From Listeria grandensis FSL F6-0971 (GTDB lineage: Bacteria; Bacillota; Bacilli; Lactobacillales; Listeriaceae): a stretch of DNA of 64,000 nt. Position 1 is the first letter of the stretch. Each line of letters starts with the position of its first letter. The DNA lies in contig NZ_AODD01000002.1 of the NCBI RefSeq assembly GCF_000525835.1, forward strand, positions 248,001 to 312,000. Reading direction: 5' to 3'. The notes beneath the pieces are model-generated. The model was not told the origin of the DNA, did no database searches, and saw nothing but the letters and a program-made list of their open reading frames with translations. This document shows positions 17,405-28,776 of this stretch, in pieces. The position numbers and the translations under genes are program-made.

Positions 17405-19436
17405 TATTCCAGTGACAGACGTGAAAGGTGTCGGCGCTGAGACAGCAAAAACGTTAAAAGAATTAGATATTGAGACAGTAGCAGATTTACTTTTCAATTT
17501 TCCGTATCGGTATGAAGATTATCGGTTGCGGGATTTGTCCGAGGTGGCGCATGAAGAGCGGGTGACGGTGCAAGGAGAAGTCTTGACCGAACCTACTCTC
17601 GCCTACTATGGACGGAAAAAATCGAAGCTGTCTTTTCGCGTTTCCTCAGGCCATCAAGTCGTTAAAATCGATTTTTTCAATCAGCCGTACATAAAAGGAA
17701 AGCTAACGATTGGGGACGAGGTCACGATTTCTGGTAAATGGGACAAAGGACGTGCGCAAATAACGGCAAGTAAATATAAAAAAGGACACCAAACATCCGA
17801 GGAAGCACTAGAAGGCGTGTACCGATTGAAGGGCACGATTCGCAACAAGACATTACTAAAGTTCACGATGGCTGCATTTGAGGCATATGGACAAGAGGTT
17901 GTCGAAATCTTACCTGAAAAATGGCTACAAAAATATCAGCTTATTTCGCGGTCAGAAGCCGTCCAATTCTTGCATTTTCCGAAAGGGCCGGAAGAATTGA
18001 AACAAGCGCGGCGACGGATGGTGTACGAAGAATTCCTGCTGTTCCAATTAAAGATGCAGCTATTCCGCAAAATTGAACGAGAACGGTCGGGCGGCGTCTC
18101 GATTGACTACGACGTGAAGGCATTGCGTCATTATATTGAGCGCTTGCCATTTCCACTAACGGATGCGCAAAAGCGTGTCGTGAATGAGATATGCGGAGAC
18201 ATGAAATCACATTTCCATATGAACCGTTTACTACAGGGCGATGTTGGATCTGGGAAAACGGTCGTGGCTTCCATTGCCCTATATGCCGCGGCAAAAAGTG
18301 GTTTCCAAGGAGCTTTGATGGTACCGACAGAGATATTAGCCGAACAGCATGCCAATTCATTGGTCGACTTGTTGCAACCCTTTGATGTCACCGTCGGACT
18401 CCTCACGAGTAGCGTCAAAGGCAAGCGTCGTCGTGAAATGTTGGCGCTACTTGAGGCTGGACAGATCGATGTACTCGTTGGGACGCATGCACTCATTCAA
18501 GAAGAAGTCATCTTTCAAAAATTAGGACTCGTTATCACGGATGAGCAACATCGATTCGGTGTCGAACAACGACGAGTATTGCGCGAAAAAGGTGCGTTTC
18601 CTGACGTGCTCTTCATGACAGCGACACCAATACCACGGACGCTTGCCATCACGGCTTTTGGCGAAATGGACGTTTCCGTCATCGACGAATTGCCAGCAGG
18701 TCGGAAGCAAATTGAGACCTATTGGGTGAAACATCAAATGCTTGAGCGCGTCATCGGTTTTATCGAACAAGAAATCACCAAAGGGCGGCAAGCTTACGTC
18801 ATTTGTCCACTTATCGAAGAATCGGAAAAGCTAGACGTTCAAAATGCGATTGATGTGTATAATATTTTGAATGGCAAGTGGCAAGGGAGGCATTCTGCTG
18901 GCTTGATGCATGGGAAACTTTTACCGGCGGATAAAGATCAGATTATGCGTGATTTTAATGATCATAAAATTGATTGCCTTGTGTCCACCACTGTTGTCGA
19001 AGTTGGCGTTAATGTACCGAACGCGACGATGATGGTCATCTATGATGCTGATCGATTCGGGCTTGCCCAGCTCCATCAATTGCGCGGGCGTGTTGGTCGT
19101 GGCGCAGAGCAATCCTACTGTGTTCTTATCGCTGATCCGAAAACGGAAGTCGGCAAAGAACGAATGACCATCATGACGGAAACCAACGATGGCTTTGTTG
19201 TCAGCGAACGCGATTTAGAACTTCGCGGCCCCGGTGACTTCTTCGGTAAAAAGCAAAGCGGCATTCCAGAATTTAAAGTCGCCGATATGGTTCATGACTA
19301 TCGTGTTTTAGAAATTGCCCGCCAAGATGCCGTCGAAATAATTTATCATGATAAGTTTTTCGAGGCAGCAGAATATGCCCCGTTACGAGGCTTTTTCGAG
19401 GCAAATGGCGTCTTTAGTGAACAGAAATTAGACTGA
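17388..19436 (+). CDS. recG: RecG, ATP-dependent branch-migration helicase
   Basis: This helicase of about 682 residues reverses stalled forks and migrates Holliday junctions. It has an N-terminal wedge/OB domain with FNFPYRYEDY, Walker A LLQGDVGSGKTVVA (about residue 280), DEQHRFG (about 385), MTATPIPRTLA, and the C-terminal QLRGRVGRG. The start is uncertain: the GTG at 17388 (KNLNDIPVTDVKGVG) fits the family N-terminus best and lies inside the sdaAA end; the ATG at 17364 would add eight residues. Confidence 0.94.
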   Translation: MKNLNDIPVTDVKGVGAETAKTLKELDIETVADLLFNFPYRYEDYRLRDLSEVAHEERVTVQGEVLTEPTLAYYGRKKSKLSFRVSSGHQVVKIDFFNQPYIKGKLTIGDEVTISGKWDKGRAQITASKYKKGHQTSEEALEGVYRLKGTIRNKTLLKFTMAAFEAYGQEVVEILPEKWLQKYQLISRSEAVQFLHFPKGPEELKQARRRMVYEEFLLFQLKMQLFRKIERERSGGVSIDYDVKALRHYIERLPFPLTDAQKRVVNEICGDMKSHFHMNRLLQGDVGSGKTVVASIALYAAAKSGFQGALMVPTEILAEQHANSLVDLLQPFDVTVGLLTSSVKGKRRREMLALLEAGQIDVLVGTHALIQEEVIFQKLGLVITDEQHRFGVEQRRVLREKGAFPDVLFMTATPIPRTLAITAFGEMDVSVIDELPAGRKQIETYWVKHQMLERVIGFIEQEITKGRQAYVICPLIEESEKLDVQNAIDVYNILNGKWQGRHSAGLMHGKLLPADKDQIMRDFNDHKIDCLVSTTVVEVGVNVPNATMMVIYDADRFGLAQLHQLRGRVGRGAEQSYCVLIADPKTEVGKERMTIMTETNDGFVVSERDLELRGPGDFFGKKQSGIPEFKVADMVHDYRVLEIARQDAVEIIYHDKFFEAAEYAPLRGFFEANGVFSEQKLD

Positions 19437-19465
19437 GTTCCAACACATCACGAAAGCCTTAAAGC

Positions 19466-19494
19466 TTGCATATTGGAAGCATTTTTTATATATT
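19466..19494 (+). promoter_or_regulatory. Promoter of the fapR-plsX-fabD-fabG operon
   Basis: TTGCAT (19466-19471) and TATATT (19489-19494) are separated by 17 bases. Transcription would start at about 19501, inside the FapR site that follows. Confidence 0.7.
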
Positions 19495-19498
19495 ACTC

Positions 19499-19515
19499 TT
19501 AGTATCTGGTATTAA
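19499..19515 (+). promoter_or_regulatory. FapR operator
   Basis: TTAGTATCTGGTATTAA is a near match to the known FapR palindrome (TTAGTACCTGGTACTAA type). It overlaps the expected start point of the fapR promoter, 41 bases before fapR, so the repressor should autoregulate its operon and respond to malonyl-CoA. Confidence 0.9.
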
Positions 19516-19555
19516 AATTTTAAAATAAGAAGCATGAAAAGAGAGAGGAATTGGG

Positions 19556-20137
19556 ATGAAAAAATATCCAAAAAAAGAAAGGCAAACGCGGCTGGTTCAA
19601 GCGATTGAAGAAAATCCGTTCATTACGGACGAACAATTGGCCGAAAAGTTTCAAGTCAGTGTACAGACAGTTCGATTAGATCGGGTTGCGCTCGCGATTC
19701 CAGAGCTTCGCGAACGAATTAAACATGTGGCCTCTGAAAATTACGCAGATGCCGTTCGCTCCCTTCCAATCGAAGAAGTTATTGGTGAAATCATTGATAT
19801 TGAATTAAATAAAGGAGCCATTTCCATTTTTGAAGTGGGGCCAGAACATGTTTTTAAACGAAATAAAATTGCACGCGGACATCATCTCTTTGCACAAGCG
19901 AATTCCCTGGCAACAGCTATTATTCCGAATGATCTTGCTTTAACAACGCAAGCCACTGTGCGCTTTATTCATTCTGTGAAAGAAGGCGAGCGTGTTGTAG
20001 CAAAAGCGAAAGTAAGAAATGAACGAGATAGTAGATCGATTACGATTGTGGATGTATTAAGCTACGTCGGCGATGAAGTGGTATTAAAAGGAAAATTCGA
20101 GATGTACCACGCGACGGAAAAAAGTAAAAAGGACTGA
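19556..20137 (+). CDS. fapR: FapR, malonyl-CoA-responsive repressor of fatty acid synthesis
   Basis: This 193-residue protein has an N-terminal DeoR-like helix-turn-helix ([22 protein letters not shown]), then a hot-dog fold effector domain. The effector domain includes [15 protein letters not shown], where malonyl-CoA binds in the family. It represses lipid synthesis genes until malonyl-CoA accumulates. A FapR box sits in its own promoter. It leads an operon with plsX, fabD and fabG at spacings of a few bases. Confidence 0.95.
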   Translation: MKKYPKKERQTRLVQAIEENPFITDEQLAEKFQVSVQTVRLDRVALAIPELRERIKHVASENYADAVRSLPIEEVIGEIIDIELNKGAISIFEVGPEHVFKRNKIARGHHLFAQANSLATAIIPNDLALTTQATVRFIHSVKEGERVVAKAKVRNERDSRSITIVDVLSYVGDEVVLKGKFEMYHATEKSKKD

Positions 20138-20143
20138 AGTGAA

Positions 20144-21181
20144 ATGAAAATTGCAATTGATGCAATGGGTGGCGACCATGCCCCCAAAGAAATTGTACTA
20201 GGCGTCATGAAAGCAGCAGCACAGTATAAAGATGTCGAGTTCCTACTTTTTGGTGATGAAGTGAAAATAAATGAATATTTGGCAGATAAAACACGCATTC
20301 AAATTATACATACGGACGAAAAAATCGAAAGCGATGATGAGCCAGTTCGTGCCGTCAAACGTAAAAAAAGAGCTTCGATGGTGTTAGCCGCACAAGCAGT
20401 AAAAGATGGCGAAGCAGACGCCTGCATTTCTGCGGGGAATACTGGTGCCCTCATGGCTACAGGGCTTTTCGTGGTTGGCCGTATTAAAGGCATTGATCGC
20501 CCAGCGCTAGCACCAACATTGCCAACCGTAACTGGAAAAGGCTTTGTGATGCTTGATTTAGGTGCAAACTCTGACGCCAAACCCGAACATCTTTTACAGT
20601 TTGGTTTAATGGGCTCTGTTTACGCCGAAAAAGTTCGGAAAATTGAACATCCACGTGTTGCCTTATTAAACATCGGAACTGAGGAAACAAAAGGAAATGA
20701 CATGACGAAGCGCGCCTTTGAGCTCATGAAGAACCAGACCTCTTATAATTTCATCGGCAATGTCGAAGCTCGCGACGTGATGATGGATGTGGCAGACGTT
20801 ATCGTAACAGACGGATTTACAGGGAATATGGTTTTAAAATCGATCGAAGGAACGGCGGGAGCCTTCTTTAGCCTGATGAAAATGAGCCTGATGAACGGTC
20901 TTAAAAATAAAATCGCGGCATCCTTCTTGAAAAAAGACTTAATGGAACTAAAGGCGAAAATGGATTACAGCGAATATGGTGGCGCATGTCTATTCGGCGT
21001 TCAAGCGCCAGTCATTAAAGCGCACGGTTCGTCTAACGCACAGGCGATTTTTTCTACCGTTCGTCAAGCACGTGAAATGGTTCAAAAACAAGTGGTAGAG
21101 ACTATAAAAACGGAAGTCGCAAGCGGCCACTTAAAAGCTGAACAAGAAAAAGCAAATCAAGGAGGCACAAAAGATGAGTAA
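20144..21181 (+). CDS. plsX: PlsX, phosphate acyltransferase
   Basis: This 345-residue enzyme makes acyl-phosphate from acyl-ACP for the PlsY step of phosphatidic acid synthesis. The start [19 protein letters not shown] is the family signature, and [22 protein letters not shown] and FVGNVEARD-like ([11 protein letters not shown]) motifs follow. The gene overlaps fabD by eight bases, which implies coupled translation. Confidence 0.96.
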   Translation: MKIAIDAMGGDHAPKEIVLGVMKAAAQYKDVEFLLFGDEVKINEYLADKTRIQIIHTDEKIESDDEPVRAVKRKKRASMVLAAQAVKDGEADACISAGNTGALMATGLFVVGRIKGIDRPALAPTLPTVTGKGFVMLDLGANSDAKPEHLLQFGLMGSVYAEKVRKIEHPRVALLNIGTEETKGNDMTKRAFELMKNQTSYNFIGNVEARDVMMDVADVIVTDGFTGNMVLKSIEGTAGAFFSLMKMSLMNGLKNKIAASFLKKDLMELKAKMDYSEYGGACLFGVQAPVIKAHGSSNAQAIFSTVRQAREMVQKQVVETIKTEVASGHLKAEQEKANQGGTKDE

Positions 21182-22118
21182 AATAGCATTCGTTTTCCCA
21201 GGTCAAGGATCGCAAAAAATGGGGATGGGACAAGATGTTGCAGCAGAATATAAAGAAGCACAAGCGGTCTATACAGCGGCGGATTCCAAGTTAGGCTATG
21301 CCCTTACGGATGTGATCAAAGATGGCCCGATGGAGCTTCTAACCAAATCAGAGAACGCCCAACCGGCGCTTGTTTCAACGAGCGTGGCGATTTTACGAGC
21401 TTTGGAAACATATGGTGTGAAAGCCGATTTTGTTGCAGGCCATAGTCTAGGTGAGTATAGCGCGCTGGTTGCAGGTGGTTTTTTAACAGCAGAAGACGCG
21501 ATTTATTTAGTACACCGTCGCGGTAAATTGATGGAAGCAGCCGTACCAAATGGTCAAGGCGCAATGGCTGCCGTACTTGGCTTAGACCGCGATGCATTAG
21601 GCGCGATTACAGATGCTGTGACAGCATCAGGTGATGATGTGCAGTTAGCGAACCTTAATTGCCCAGGTCAAATCGTTATTTCAGGAACGGTTGCAGGTGT
21701 TGAAAAAGCGGGTGCAAATGCAAAAGAAGCAGGGGCTAAACGCGTGATGCCACTTGCTGTTAGCGGCCCCTTCCATTCTAAATTAATGATGCCGGCAGCT
21801 GAACAATTCCAAGCGGAACTTGAGCAAGTGACGTTCCAAGATGGCACCGTACCAGTCGTCAATAACGTAGATGCAAAAGCAACGACAGATAAAAATGAAA
21901 TCCCTGAAAAACTTGTCAAACAGATTTATGCACCTGTTTTGTGGGAAGATATCATTACGAATCTAGTAGCGCAAGGCGTAGATACCTTTGTTGAGGTTGG
22001 ATCAGGTAAAGTACTTTCCGGTTTAATCAAGAAAATTAATCGTGACGTGACGATTTTAGCAGCAGGTGACGTAGCCTCTGTACAAGAAGTTGCGACGGCA
22101 TTGAAGGAGGCAAAATAA
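21174..22118 (+). CDS. fabD: FabD, malonyl-CoA:ACP transacylase
   Basis: This 314-residue enzyme moves malonyl from CoA to ACP. It has [12 protein letters not shown] near the start, the nucleophile motif [14 protein letters not shown] (serine about residue 90), an active-site histidine in GPFHSKLM, and a C-terminal [20 protein letters not shown] lies just before the ATG inside plsX. The stop shares a base with the fabG start. Confidence 0.96.
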   Translation: MSKIAFVFPGQGSQKMGMGQDVAAEYKEAQAVYTAADSKLGYALTDVIKDGPMELLTKSENAQPALVSTSVAILRALETYGVKADFVAGHSLGEYSALVAGGFLTAEDAIYLVHRRGKLMEAAVPNGQGAMAAVLGLDRDALGAITDAVTASGDDVQLANLNCPGQIVISGTVAGVEKAGANAKEAGAKRVMPLAVSGPFHSKLMMPAAEQFQAELEQVTFQDGTVPVVNNVDAKATTDKNEIPEKLVKQIYAPVLWEDIITNLVAQGVDTFVEVGSGKVLSGLIKKINRDVTILAAGDVASVQEVATALKEAK

Positions 22119-22861
22119 TGATTTTAACAGATAAAGTAGCGCTTGTTACAGGTGGATCACGCGGTATCGGCCGTGAAATCGTGATGACACTTGCCAAACA
22201 AGGTGCAAAAGTATTTTTTAATTTTAATGGTTCCCAAGAAGCAGCAGAGGCAATCGTGAATGAGATTACAGCAGCCGGTGGAGAAGCAGCCGCGATGAAA
22301 GCCAACGTAGCGGTAGAAGACGACGTACAAGCGCTTTTCAAAGAAGCCGTTGAGAAATATGGACGTATCGATATTTTAGTGAATAACGCGGGAATAACGC
22401 GTGATAACCTATTGATGCGCATGAAAGTGGACGAATGGGACGCGGTGATCGACACGAATCTTAAAGGTGTGTTCCTTTGTACGAAAGCCGTTTCAAGAAC
22501 CATGATGAAACAGCGGTATGGTAAAATTATCAATATTACATCTGTCGTCGGCTTAATCGGAAATGCTGGTCAAGCAAACTACGTAGCAAGTAAAGCAGGT
22601 GTCATCGGTCTTACAAAAACAACAGCGCGAGAACTAGCATCACGTGGTATTAACGTCAATGCAGTGGCTCCAGGTTTTATTGCAACGGAGATGACGGATG
22701 AACTGGACGAAGCCACAAAAACGGCGATGCTAGCACAAATTCCACTTGGCAAATACGGATCGGTGGAAGATGTTGCTAATGCGGTCTTGTTCTTAGCGAG
22801 TGATGTTTCGAGTTATATGACTGGACAGACAATTGCGGTTGACGGCGGCATGACCATGTAG
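22118..22861 (+). CDS. fabG: FabG, 3-oxoacyl-ACP reductase
   Basis: This 247-residue short-chain dehydrogenase performs the NADPH-dependent first reduction of fatty acid elongation. It contains the GGSRGIG cofactor loop, NNAG, and the catalytic S-Y-K set (ITSVVG, YVASK at about residue 154). The end AVDGGMTM is typical. It closes the FapR operon; acpP has its own promoter after a 139-base gap. Confidence 0.96.
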   Translation: MILTDKVALVTGGSRGIGREIVMTLAKQGAKVFFNFNGSQEAAEAIVNEITAAGGEAAAMKANVAVEDDVQALFKEAVEKYGRIDILVNNAGITRDNLLMRMKVDEWDAVIDTNLKGVFLCTKAVSRTMMKQRYGKIINITSVVGLIGNAGQANYVASKAGVIGLTKTTARELASRGINVNAVAPGFIATEMTDELDEATKTAMLAQIPLGKYGSVEDVANAVLFLASDVSSYMTGQTIAVDGGMTM

Positions 22862-22947
22862 TTTTCAGAAAGCCACAGGTTTCGCTTGGAAATGTGGGGA
22901 GTGACACCTGATTTTTGCTTGGTTTGTAGGCTTTTTTTAATTAATAG

Positions 22948-22976
22948 TTTACGAATACGAAGAAATCCTATATAAT
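22948..22976 (+). promoter_or_regulatory. Promoter of acpP
   Basis: A perfect -10 TATAAT (22971-22976) lies 17 bases after a weak -35 (TTTACG), 25 bases before acpP. An imperfect hairpin with a T-run at 22867-22926 may end the fabG transcript. Confidence 0.6.
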
Positions 22977-22997
22977 ACTTGGAGGGAGGTGAAGTAA

Positions 22998-23234
<237 letters not shown>

Positions 23235-23350
23235 ATCCGACCTGTTTTAATCAAATGAACGAGGGTGTCTAGGTAGCACAGACTGTTTTAGACGGGTATT
23301 CCGGTTAAAAATTCTGTTGCTGTTTCTTGACATCCTCTTTTTCCACATTA

Positions 23351-23406
23351 AAGTTTATTTTCTAAGCAGACTCTCTTATTCTAGGAGTTGTTTAGAAAAT
23401 AAAGCT
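23351..23406 (+). promoter_or_regulatory. Strong hairpin in the rnc leader
   Basis: The arms TTTATTTTCTAAGCAGACTC and the complement of GAGTTGTTTAGAAAATAAA pair over about 19 positions with one bulge and a ten-base loop. No T-run follows, so it is not a standard terminator. It ends 40 bases before the rnc start. A double-stranded RNA of this length is a possible RNase III target, allowing autoregulation as known for E. coli rnc; this is inference. Confidence 0.55.
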
Positions 23407-23445
23407 ATAGTGTGGCTTCTAAATACGAAAATGGAGGCTTTACAG

Positions 23446-24135
23446 ATGAATATTTGGGAAGAATTACAGGAAAGCGTCGGCTTCACATTCACAGATCTGG
23501 TGCTCTTAAAAACAGCTTTTACACACTCGTCTTACGTGAACGAGCATCGCAAGGAAAAAATCGAGGACAACGAACGGCTCGAATTCCTAGGTGACGCGGT
23601 GCTTGAAGTAACAGTATCGCATTACCTATTTAAGAAATTTCCAGATCTGGCGGAAGGACAAATGACAAAAATGCGCGCAGCTATCGTCTGCGAGCCGTCA
23701 CTCGTCAGTTTTGCAGAGATGGTGAATTTCTCGCGGTATGTCAGACTTGGGCGCGGTGAGGAGCGTGCGGGTGGTAGAACACGTCCGGCGCTGCTTGCTG
23801 ATGTCTTTGAATCATTTATTGGCGCGCTGTTTCTTGATCAAGGGCTTGATAAAGTAGTCCGATTCCTAGAACGCGTGGTCTTTCCTAAGATCGATGCGGG
23901 CTATTTTGAGCAAACCGTCGACTACAAAACGCAATTACAAGAAATTGTGCAAAAAGATCGTGATGTCGTTATCACGTATACTATTCTAGATGAAAAAGGC
24001 CCAGCGCACAGCAAGGCATTCGAAGCCATTGTGGCAATCAATCACGAGAAACGCGGCGCGGGTACTGGAAAAACGAAGAAGCAAGCGGAACAAAAGGCGG
24101 CCCAAAATGCCATTCAAGCGTTGCGTCAAAATTAA
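23446..24135 (+). CDS. rnc: Ribonuclease III
   Basis: This 229-residue enzyme cleaves double-stranded RNA in rRNA maturation and mRNA turnover. The catalytic signature ERLEFLGDAVLEV is present, with a second acidic site in RPALLADVFESFIGALFLD and a C-terminal dsRNA-binding domain (DYKTQLQEIVQK...KKQAEQKAAQNA). The start is the ATG at 23446 behind GGAGG (23433-23437). The frame stays open upstream to 23317, but that extension has no family likeness and would translate the leader hairpin. Confidence 0.95.
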   Translation: MNIWEELQESVGFTFTDLVLLKTAFTHSSYVNEHRKEKIEDNERLEFLGDAVLEVTVSHYLFKKFPDLAEGQMTKMRAAIVCEPSLVSFAEMVNFSRYVRLGRGEERAGGRTRPALLADVFESFIGALFLDQGLDKVVRFLERVVFPKIDAGYFEQTVDYKTQLQEIVQKDRDVVITYTILDEKGPAHSKAFEAIVAINHEKRGAGTGKTKKQAEQKAAQNAIQALRQN

Positions 24136-24154
24136 GCGGTAAAGGAGTCCGGAC

Positions 24155-27100
24155 ATGTTATTAAAACGACTGGAAATGAATGGTTTCAAATCATTTGCTG
24201 ACAAGATGGTAATTGATTTTGTGCCGGGCACTACGGCAATTGTAGGGCCAAATGGGAGTGGGAAAAGTAATATTACCGAGGCAATTCGCTGGGTACTTGG
24301 TGAGCAGTCTGCCAAAAGCCTTCGCGGTGGTCGGATGGGTGATGTTATTTTTGCAGGAAGTGATACGCGTAAACCGATTAATTTTGCGGAAGTTTCGCTT
24401 GTTTTTGAGAACGAAGATCGGTTTTTACCTCTGGATTATAGTGAAGTATCGGTAACAAGACGGATTTTTCGTAACGGGGATAGTGATTATTTAATCAACA
24501 AACAATCGTGTCGCCTAAAAGATATTGTAGATTTGTTTATGGATTCAGGGCTCGGTCGCGAGTCGTTTTCGATTATTAGTCAAGGGAAAATTGATGAAAT
24601 TCTAAATAGTAAGCCAGAGGAACGGCGGTCGATTTTTGAAGAAGCGGCGGGCGTGTTGAAATATAAACACCGCAAGAAGCAGGCGGAAAACAAGCTTTTC
24701 GAAACGGAAGAGAATTTGAACCGTGTGCAGGATATTTTATACGAATTAGAAGGGCAACTGGAGCCATTAGAAATCCAGGCGAGTGTAGCGAAAGACTATT
24801 TATTCCAACAGGAAGAGTTAGAGAAGTTTGAAGTGACCTTGCTCGTGGCAGAAATTGAAGCCTTCACAGAAAAAATCGCGATTCAAAAAGCTGATTTTGT
24901 GAAGAATGGTGAAATTTTAGCAGCGATGCAGGCAGAAATTAAGCAGGAAGAAACGCAAATCTATACGCAAAAAAAAGCGACTGGCTGAGATCGATCAGCA
25001 CATGGAGGAGACACAAGCAGAACTCCTAGTCGTAACGGAGCGATTGGAACAGTTAGATGGTCAGCGAAACGTCGCGCTAGAACGGAAAAAACATAGCAAC
25101 GAGAATGAGCAAGTGATGTATGAAACCCTGCAACAATTGGAGAGCAAAATCAGCGCTCAGGAATCTCAAAAACAAGTGCTTGTGCAGGATAAACTCGAAA
25201 AGGAAACAGCACTTGAAGTGTTCCTGAAAGAAAAGAAGGCACTTGAGGCTAAGCTTGCAGAGTATAGTAATTTGTCCGAAGAAGCGATTGAAAACATGAA
25301 GAGCGATTATATCGAGCTACGCCATACGCAAACGACGATGAAAAATGATATCGGTTATTTGGAGCGTCAATTATTGCAGATGCAAGGTCGTTCAGAGAAA
25401 TTAGATCATGAGAATCAGCAGCATATCACGGATCGTAATGAGATTATTGCGAACGTAGAGCACTTAACAAAGCATTTGGAAGATATGCAAACGCAACTTG
25501 CTGAGCAGATGGCGCATTACCAGAAGATTCAACAAGTGTTAACGAAACAAGAAGCGACGTTTGCGAAAGAAGAACGCGAGATGTATCGACAATATGAAGT
25601 GATCCAACAAGCAAAATCGCGCCAGGAAACATTGGCTGAATTAGCTGACGATTATGCCGGATTTTTCCAAGGTGTCCGTGAAGTTTTAAAGGCGAAGAAG
25701 AAACTCGACGGGATAATGGGCGCGTTTGTGGAGTTAGTTGAGATTCCGGAGCACTACCAGAAGGCGCTTGAGATCGCGCTTGGTGCGAACGCGCAACATA
25801 TTATTGTGCGGGATGACCAAGCTGCGCGCGATGCGATTCGGTATTTGAAAGAGACACGAGCTGGACGAGCAACATTTTTACCGCTCTCCACGATACAGCC
25901 GCGTCAATTGCCAACTGCGACGAAACATGCGCTTGAGCAGCAACCAGCTTTTGTGGCGCTAGCAAGTGACGTGTTGACATACGATGCCCATATCGAGAAT
26001 GTTATTTTGAACGCGCTTGGGACGACGATTTTGGCAAAAGATTTAAAAGGCGCGAATACGCTAGCCAAACTGGTCAATTTCCGCTATCGTGTCGTTACGC
26101 TGGATGGTGATGTGGTGAATGCGGGCGGTTCGATGACTGGTGGGGCTACGGCGCAAGGTAAATCATCGATCATGACGCGAAAACATGAGCTCGAAAATCT
26201 GAGCAAGACAATCGCGCAGATGACGCATTCCGTCGAAAAAACAGAGCAACAATTTACCGTGTTAAAAGAAGGCGTGAAAGAAAAACGAGAACAATTGGAA
26301 GAAGCCCGATCTGTTGGGGAATCGCTTCGTTTGCAAGAAACAGAACTTCTTGGTAAGAAAGAACGCGCGGAAGAACGTTTGGCGCTTGCCAATAAACAAC
26401 TCCAAATTTATGATATGGAAAAAGAAGAAGGTGCCACAGAACAAGAGCAATTGACAGCCCGGAAAGAGAAATTGGAACAAGAATTAGCTGTGCTCGCGAT
26501 GGAGATTATCGATAAAGACGAGCGTATTCAACAAATGGCAGAGCAAAGTAAGGCGCAGGAACACAACCGCGCCAGCGATCAAGAAGCTTATTCCACGCTG
26601 AAATCACGTGTAGCAGTAGGCCGAGAGCAGCTCCAAACCGCAGAACAGGCCTTGGCGAAGCTCGAGCTAGACATGAGTGAACATTACCAAGAAAAAGAGG
26701 CGATCACCTCTAAACTCGCGATGTTACAAACGAATCTGGAAACGGTTCATACAAATACAGAAGAGTTAGCAGAAACGATCGAAAATACGCGGACTGAAAA
26801 AGAAGAGACAGCGGTGCGCCGCGATGAGCTTCGTGAACAGCGCTCCAAACTTCAAGAAAGCTTGGCAGAACAAGAAGAAGCTCTCCAACAAAAACACAAT
26901 CAGGCAAGCTTCTACATGGAGCAAAAAACGGCGGCAGAAGTTGGTTTGAGCCGTTTGGATGCCGATGTAGATAACCGTTTGGAACGCCTATCAGAAGCTT
27001 ATGTCCTAACATTTGAAGCTGCAAAAGCGCGTGCGATGGCAGACGTCGATATCGATAATGCGAGATCTAAAGTCCGCTTGCTAAAACGCTCCATGGATGA

Positions 27101-27716
27101 GCTAGGTGTGGTAAACATTGGCGCCATCGATGAATTTGAGCGGATTAAAGAACGTTTCGAATTTTTGAATGGGCAGCAAGAAGACCTGTTGGAAGCAAAA
27201 TCGACGTTATTCCAAGTGATGGACGAGATGGATGAGGAGATGAAGAAGCGATTTGAGGCTTCCTTCACGGCGATTCAGACTGAATTTGCCATCGTTTTCC
27301 CAGAATTATTTGGCGGTGGCCAGGCGCGACTTATCCTGCAAAATCCAGACGAAGTTTTAACGACAGGTATTGATATCGAAGCGCAACCGCCTGGTAAAAA
27401 ACTGCAAAACTTGAGTTTACTATCCGGTGGGGAACGTGCATTAACCGCGATTGCCTTACTGTTTGCGATCATTCGTGTTCGTCCAATGCCGTTCTGTATT
27501 TTGGATGAGGTTGAGGCCGCGCTTGATGAAGCCAACGTGACGCGCTTTAGTCGTTATTTGAAGAAATTTGAAACGAATATCCAGTTTATCGTTATTACCC
27601 ACCGCAAAGGCACGATGGAAGAAGCCGACGTGTTATACGGCGTAACGATGCAAGAATCCGGTGTCTCCAAGCTCGTTTCCGTACGCTTGGAAGAAACCGC
27701 AGAATTAATCAAATAA
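24155..27716 (+). pseudogene. smc: Smc, chromosome condensation ATPase, frameshifted (possibly a sequence error)
   Basis: The whole locus encodes an SMC protein of about 1186 residues, in two frames. Part 1 (24155-24988) has Walker A GPNGSGKSN and the start of the first coiled coil. It stops at TGA after YTQKKATG. Part 2 picks up in the other frame (KKRLAEIDQHMEETQ) and contains the second part of the coiled coil, the hinge (around AFVELVEIPEHYQKALE and GGSMTGGA), the return coil, LSGGERALTAIALLFA signature and Walker B PFCILDEVEAALDEAN. The break is at an eight-A run (24969-24976); seven A residues would restore one frame. All functional motifs survive, so a homopolymer sequencing error is likely. 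SMC is important for chromosome segregation. Confidence 0.93.
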
Positions 27717-27731
27717 GGAGTTGCAACCCCG

Positions 27732-28721
27732 ATGACATTTTTCAAAAAAATAAAAGATAAATTAACGCAACAAACCGATGCCGTAACGGAGAAGTTTAAA
27801 GACGGCTTATCCAAAACCCGTGATAATTTCTCTGGGAAAATGAATGAGCTTGTGGCGCGATATCGTAAAGTGGATGAGGAATTTTTCGAAGAGCTAGAGG
27901 AAATCTTGATTCAGGCGGATGTCGGCTTTGAAACAGTGATGGAGCTGGTCGATCAATTACGCGAAGAAGTGAAATTGCGCAACATTCAAGATCCGAAAGA
28001 AGTACAAGAAGTAATCGTCGAGAAATTAGTGGCGATTTATCATGGTGAGGAAGAAGAACTACCGGAGCTGAATATCCAAGCAGACGGCCTCACTGTCATC
28101 CTTTTCGTCGGCGTAAATGGCGTCGGCAAAACAACGACAATCGGAAAATTAGCGCACCATCTGAAATCGCAAGGGAAGAGCGTATTACTCGCAGCCGGCG
28201 ATACATTCCGAGCAGGGGCGATTGACCAACTAGATGTTTGGGGCGAGCGCGTGGGTGTCGATGTCATCAAGCAAGCAGAAGGCAGTGATCCCGCGGCTGT
28301 GATGTTCGATGCGGTTCAAGCGGCTAAAGCGCGTCATGTCGACGTGCTGCTTTGTGATACAGCTGGACGACTGCAAAACAAAGTAAACCTCATGAACGAG
28401 CTAGAAAAAGTGAAGCGAGTTATCACGCGTGAAGTACCAGATGCCCCGCATGAAGTTTTACTTGTATTGGACGCGACAACAGGGCAAAATGCATTCGTTC
28501 AAGCGAAGCAATTCAAAGAAGCAACCGATGTGAGCGGCCTTGTCTTAACGAAACTAGATGGAACGGCAAAAGGTGGTATCGTGATCGCGATTCGTAACGA
28601 GCTCCACATCCCCGTTAAATTTGTTGGTCTAGGCGAAAAAATGGATGACTTGCAAGCTTTCGATGCGAATGAATATGTATATGGCTTGTTTGCAGATGTG
28701 ATTGATAGAGCAAAAGAATAA
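27732..28721 (+). CDS. ftsY: FtsY, signal recognition particle receptor
   Basis: This 329-residue SRP GTPase at the membrane receives nascent-chain complexes from Ffh. A short charged A region is followed by the NG domain: [15 protein letters not shown] (about residue 125), DTFRAGA, DTAGR (about 208), [10 protein letters not shown] and GLGEKMDDL. It follows smc after 15 bases with a GGAG site, the conserved rnc-smc-ftsY order. Confidence 0.97.
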   Translation: MTFFKKIKDKLTQQTDAVTEKFKDGLSKTRDNFSGKMNELVARYRKVDEEFFEELEEILIQADVGFETVMELVDQLREEVKLRNIQDPKEVQEVIVEKLVAIYHGEEEELPELNIQADGLTVILFVGVNGVGKTTTIGKLAHHLKSQGKSVLLAAGDTFRAGAIDQLDVWGERVGVDVIKQAEGSDPAAVMFDAVQAAKARHVDVLLCDTAGRLQNKVNLMNELEKVKRVITREVPDAPHEVLLVLDATTGQNAFVQAKQFKEATDVSGLVLTKLDGTAKGGIVIAIRNELHIPVKFVGLGEKMDDLQAFDANEYVYGLFADVIDRAKE

Positions 28722-28722
28722 G

Positions 28723-28772
28723 AAAAAAACCGTCATGTCAAGGCGTTTCATAAACCTTGATATGGCGGTCTC
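28723..28772. terminator. Bidirectional terminator between ftsY and the reductase gene
   Basis: A 15-base stem (ACCGTCATGTCAAGG / CCTTGATATGGCGGT) has an A7 run on its left, giving a T-run on the minus strand, and a mixed T-rich right flank. It separates converging genes. Confidence 0.8.
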
Positions 28773-28776
28773 TTGT

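Noticed and set aside
16510-17448. Long minus-strand frame of 312 codons antisense to sdaAA
   Set aside because: It is exactly opposite a well-conserved gene, has low-complexity Ser/Ala/Pro content and no ribosome site; a codon-bias shadow.
23317-23445. N-terminal extension of rnc
   Set aside because: It overlaps the leader hairpin and has no similarity to RNase III; the ATG at 23446 has a good ribosome site and gives the standard length.
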